NCBI GenBank assembly: GCA_039621445.1
Contig: CP154956.1
Coordinates: 90,526,482 to 90,590,481, forward strand
Direction: 5' to 3'
Origin: Euglena gracilis
Lineage: Eukaryota; Euglenida; Euglenophyceae; Euglenales
Length of the DNA: 64,000 bases
Shown here: piece by piece, positions 62,851 to 64,000 of the stretch
Numbering within the stretch: the stretch's first letter is position 1
Layout: the number at the start of each line of letters is the position of its first letter
Made by a program: the position numbers and the translations under genes
Notes under the pieces: model-generated
What the model saw: only the letters and a program-made list of their open reading frames with translations
Told to the model about the DNA's origin: nothing
Databases searched by the model: none

Positions 62851-63406
62851 AAATGTTGGACACCCCCCCCCCAAAAAAATAAACCCCTCATGTTCTCTGG
62901 CCGACGCCCCATTTCCCACCGACCCCCAGAGTTGTCACCGAATGTGGACAAGAGGGGAGGTTATAAGGGGAGGCTGTACAGATTGTTTTTTTGAAGAGAA
63001 CCATCAAAACAATATGTGTTTTGCACCGACATCCAGAATACGAAATCCTGTTTTAATATTCTGGACGCAGCAGCTGGTCCCACCTCCCCCGGGGTCTTCG
63101 AGGAATCGGGTGAGGGAGGGGTCACCCTCATAGGTGGTGAGTCAAGCCTGACCGGGCCAGAGGGCGGTGCGGCTGGGAGGTTAGTTTAAATAATTTGAGA
63201 ATTGCAGCACTGAAGGTGGGGATCGCTTGTGTGGCCCTGCTTTGGAGGGAAACCGCTCGTTGTGAAAGGGGGGGGGGTGTTCCAGGCCGTAGTTGGCCAA
63301 CGCTGGGGGGCACTTGTGTGTCGGTGCGTGCACCTGTGGATGGGAGGCGATGGATGGATGGGCGGATTGACGGATACTCGCGGCTAACGCAAATTCTTCT
63401 CCACAG

Positions 63407-63579
63407 CTGGCTGCAAAAACGGGGCCCCGGCCGCGTTCGCCTTTGCCGGGCAGGCCATGGAGCAGGTGGTGGTCGCCGTCACCATGCAACTGTGGGGTGG
63501 CGCCGTGCACCGGACTGTGAGGAGACCTCCCCTCACACCCACCTTGAGAAGTGCCAGTTCTGATTTGGGAAGACTATGA
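63407..63579 (+). CDS. Terminal exon, unknown protein
   Basis: From TCTCCACAG to TGA 63577. The frame with strong G/C-ending codons reads GCKNGAPAAFAFAGQAMEQV, VVAVTMQLWGGAVHRTVRR, PPLTPTLRSASSDLGRL. The alternative frames are His/Arg-rich shadows. Two leftover bases after the acceptor set phase 2 entry. Likely the last exon of the gene that includes the GC-rich blocks upstream. Family not recognised. Confidence 0.5.
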
Positions 63580-63663
63580 AGTTATTGACCAAACCAGAAG
63601 TAGTTTCTGTGAACGAGGCAGTGTTTGTTTCGGGGAAGACTGGCCACACACCTGCAAAACTGA

Positions 63664-63763
63664 TGAAATTATTATATAATATATATATATATAATAATAA
63701 TAATATATATATATATATAATAATAATATATATATAATATATAAATAATATATATATATATAA

Positions 63764-63806
<43 letters not shown>

Positions 63807-63825
63807 ATATATATATTTTTTTAAA
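63664..63825 (+). repeat. (TA)n microsatellite with TAATAA interruptions
   Basis: Long AT dinucleotide tract. Frames through it are artefacts. Confidence 0.97.
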
Positions 63826-64000
63826 AAAAACCTGCTCCAAAGCAAAAAAAAAAACATGTTTATTTCTTGGAGTTGGCTGGTCGTGTGATTCCCGGTGGGT
63901 GATGATGCGTAAATCATAAATCGAATCCAGAACCTTCACAAAAACGCTCCGCCAGTATGTGCCGTCGCCGGGCCCGGCCAGCCGACAGGGACCCTGCCTG

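Overview
The window looks like nuclear DNA of a eukaryote with an expanded, repeat-choked genome, probably a protist or alga. Nothing suggests bacteria, an organelle or a plasmid. The signs are short coding blocks bounded by GT...AG splice sites, a run of vertebrate-type TTAGGG repeats far from any end, several transposon families with clean target-site duplications, microsatellites, and homopolymer G/C runs of extreme length. I could not assign a taxon, and no housekeeping family was recognised with confidence.

Region 1 (about 1-17.5 kb) is repeat-dominated: TGCGCA-rich and 162-bp tandem repeats, two families of short terminal-inverted-repeat (TIR) elements with 3-bp target duplications (A: 1633-2087 and 9329-9799; B: 4013-4850 and 8082-8980), and a dense nest of palindromes at 11.6-15 kb. 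That nest carries the only recognisable domain protein, a PHD-finger gene (12898-14173). Facing it is a shortened copy of the same family on the other strand (14157-14510) that has lost the finger.

Region 2 (17.5-37 kb) holds scattered exon-like blocks on the + strand (18.3, 20.4-20.9, 24.4, 25.8, 27.1, 31.6-32.2, 32.8 and 35.7 kb) in long introns or spacers with SINE-like repeats, a GGTGT array, interstitial telomere repeat and a long poly-C tract. Several blocks encode hydrophobic segments.

Region 3 (37-46 kb) includes an open frame of a small membrane protein interrupted by a 1.66-kb hAT-type element with a perfect 8-bp duplication (38203-39863), followed by more exon-like blocks and G-rich arrays.

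Region 4 (46-64 kb) contains a family of short hAT-like MITEs with 8-bp duplications (47.5-48.9 kb, related copy at 18.2 kb), other TIR elements, and a run of GC-rich coding blocks at 58.4-63.6 kb that may belong to one or a few multi-exon genes.

No transposase, reverse transcriptase, tRNA, rRNA or CRISPR array was seen. The most unusual feature of the window is how often palindromic or TIR elements sit inside, or against the edges of, open reading frames. In two cases removing the element and one target copy restores a continuous frame. Exon models are hand-read from splice consensus, phase and open frame, so boundaries are provisional.
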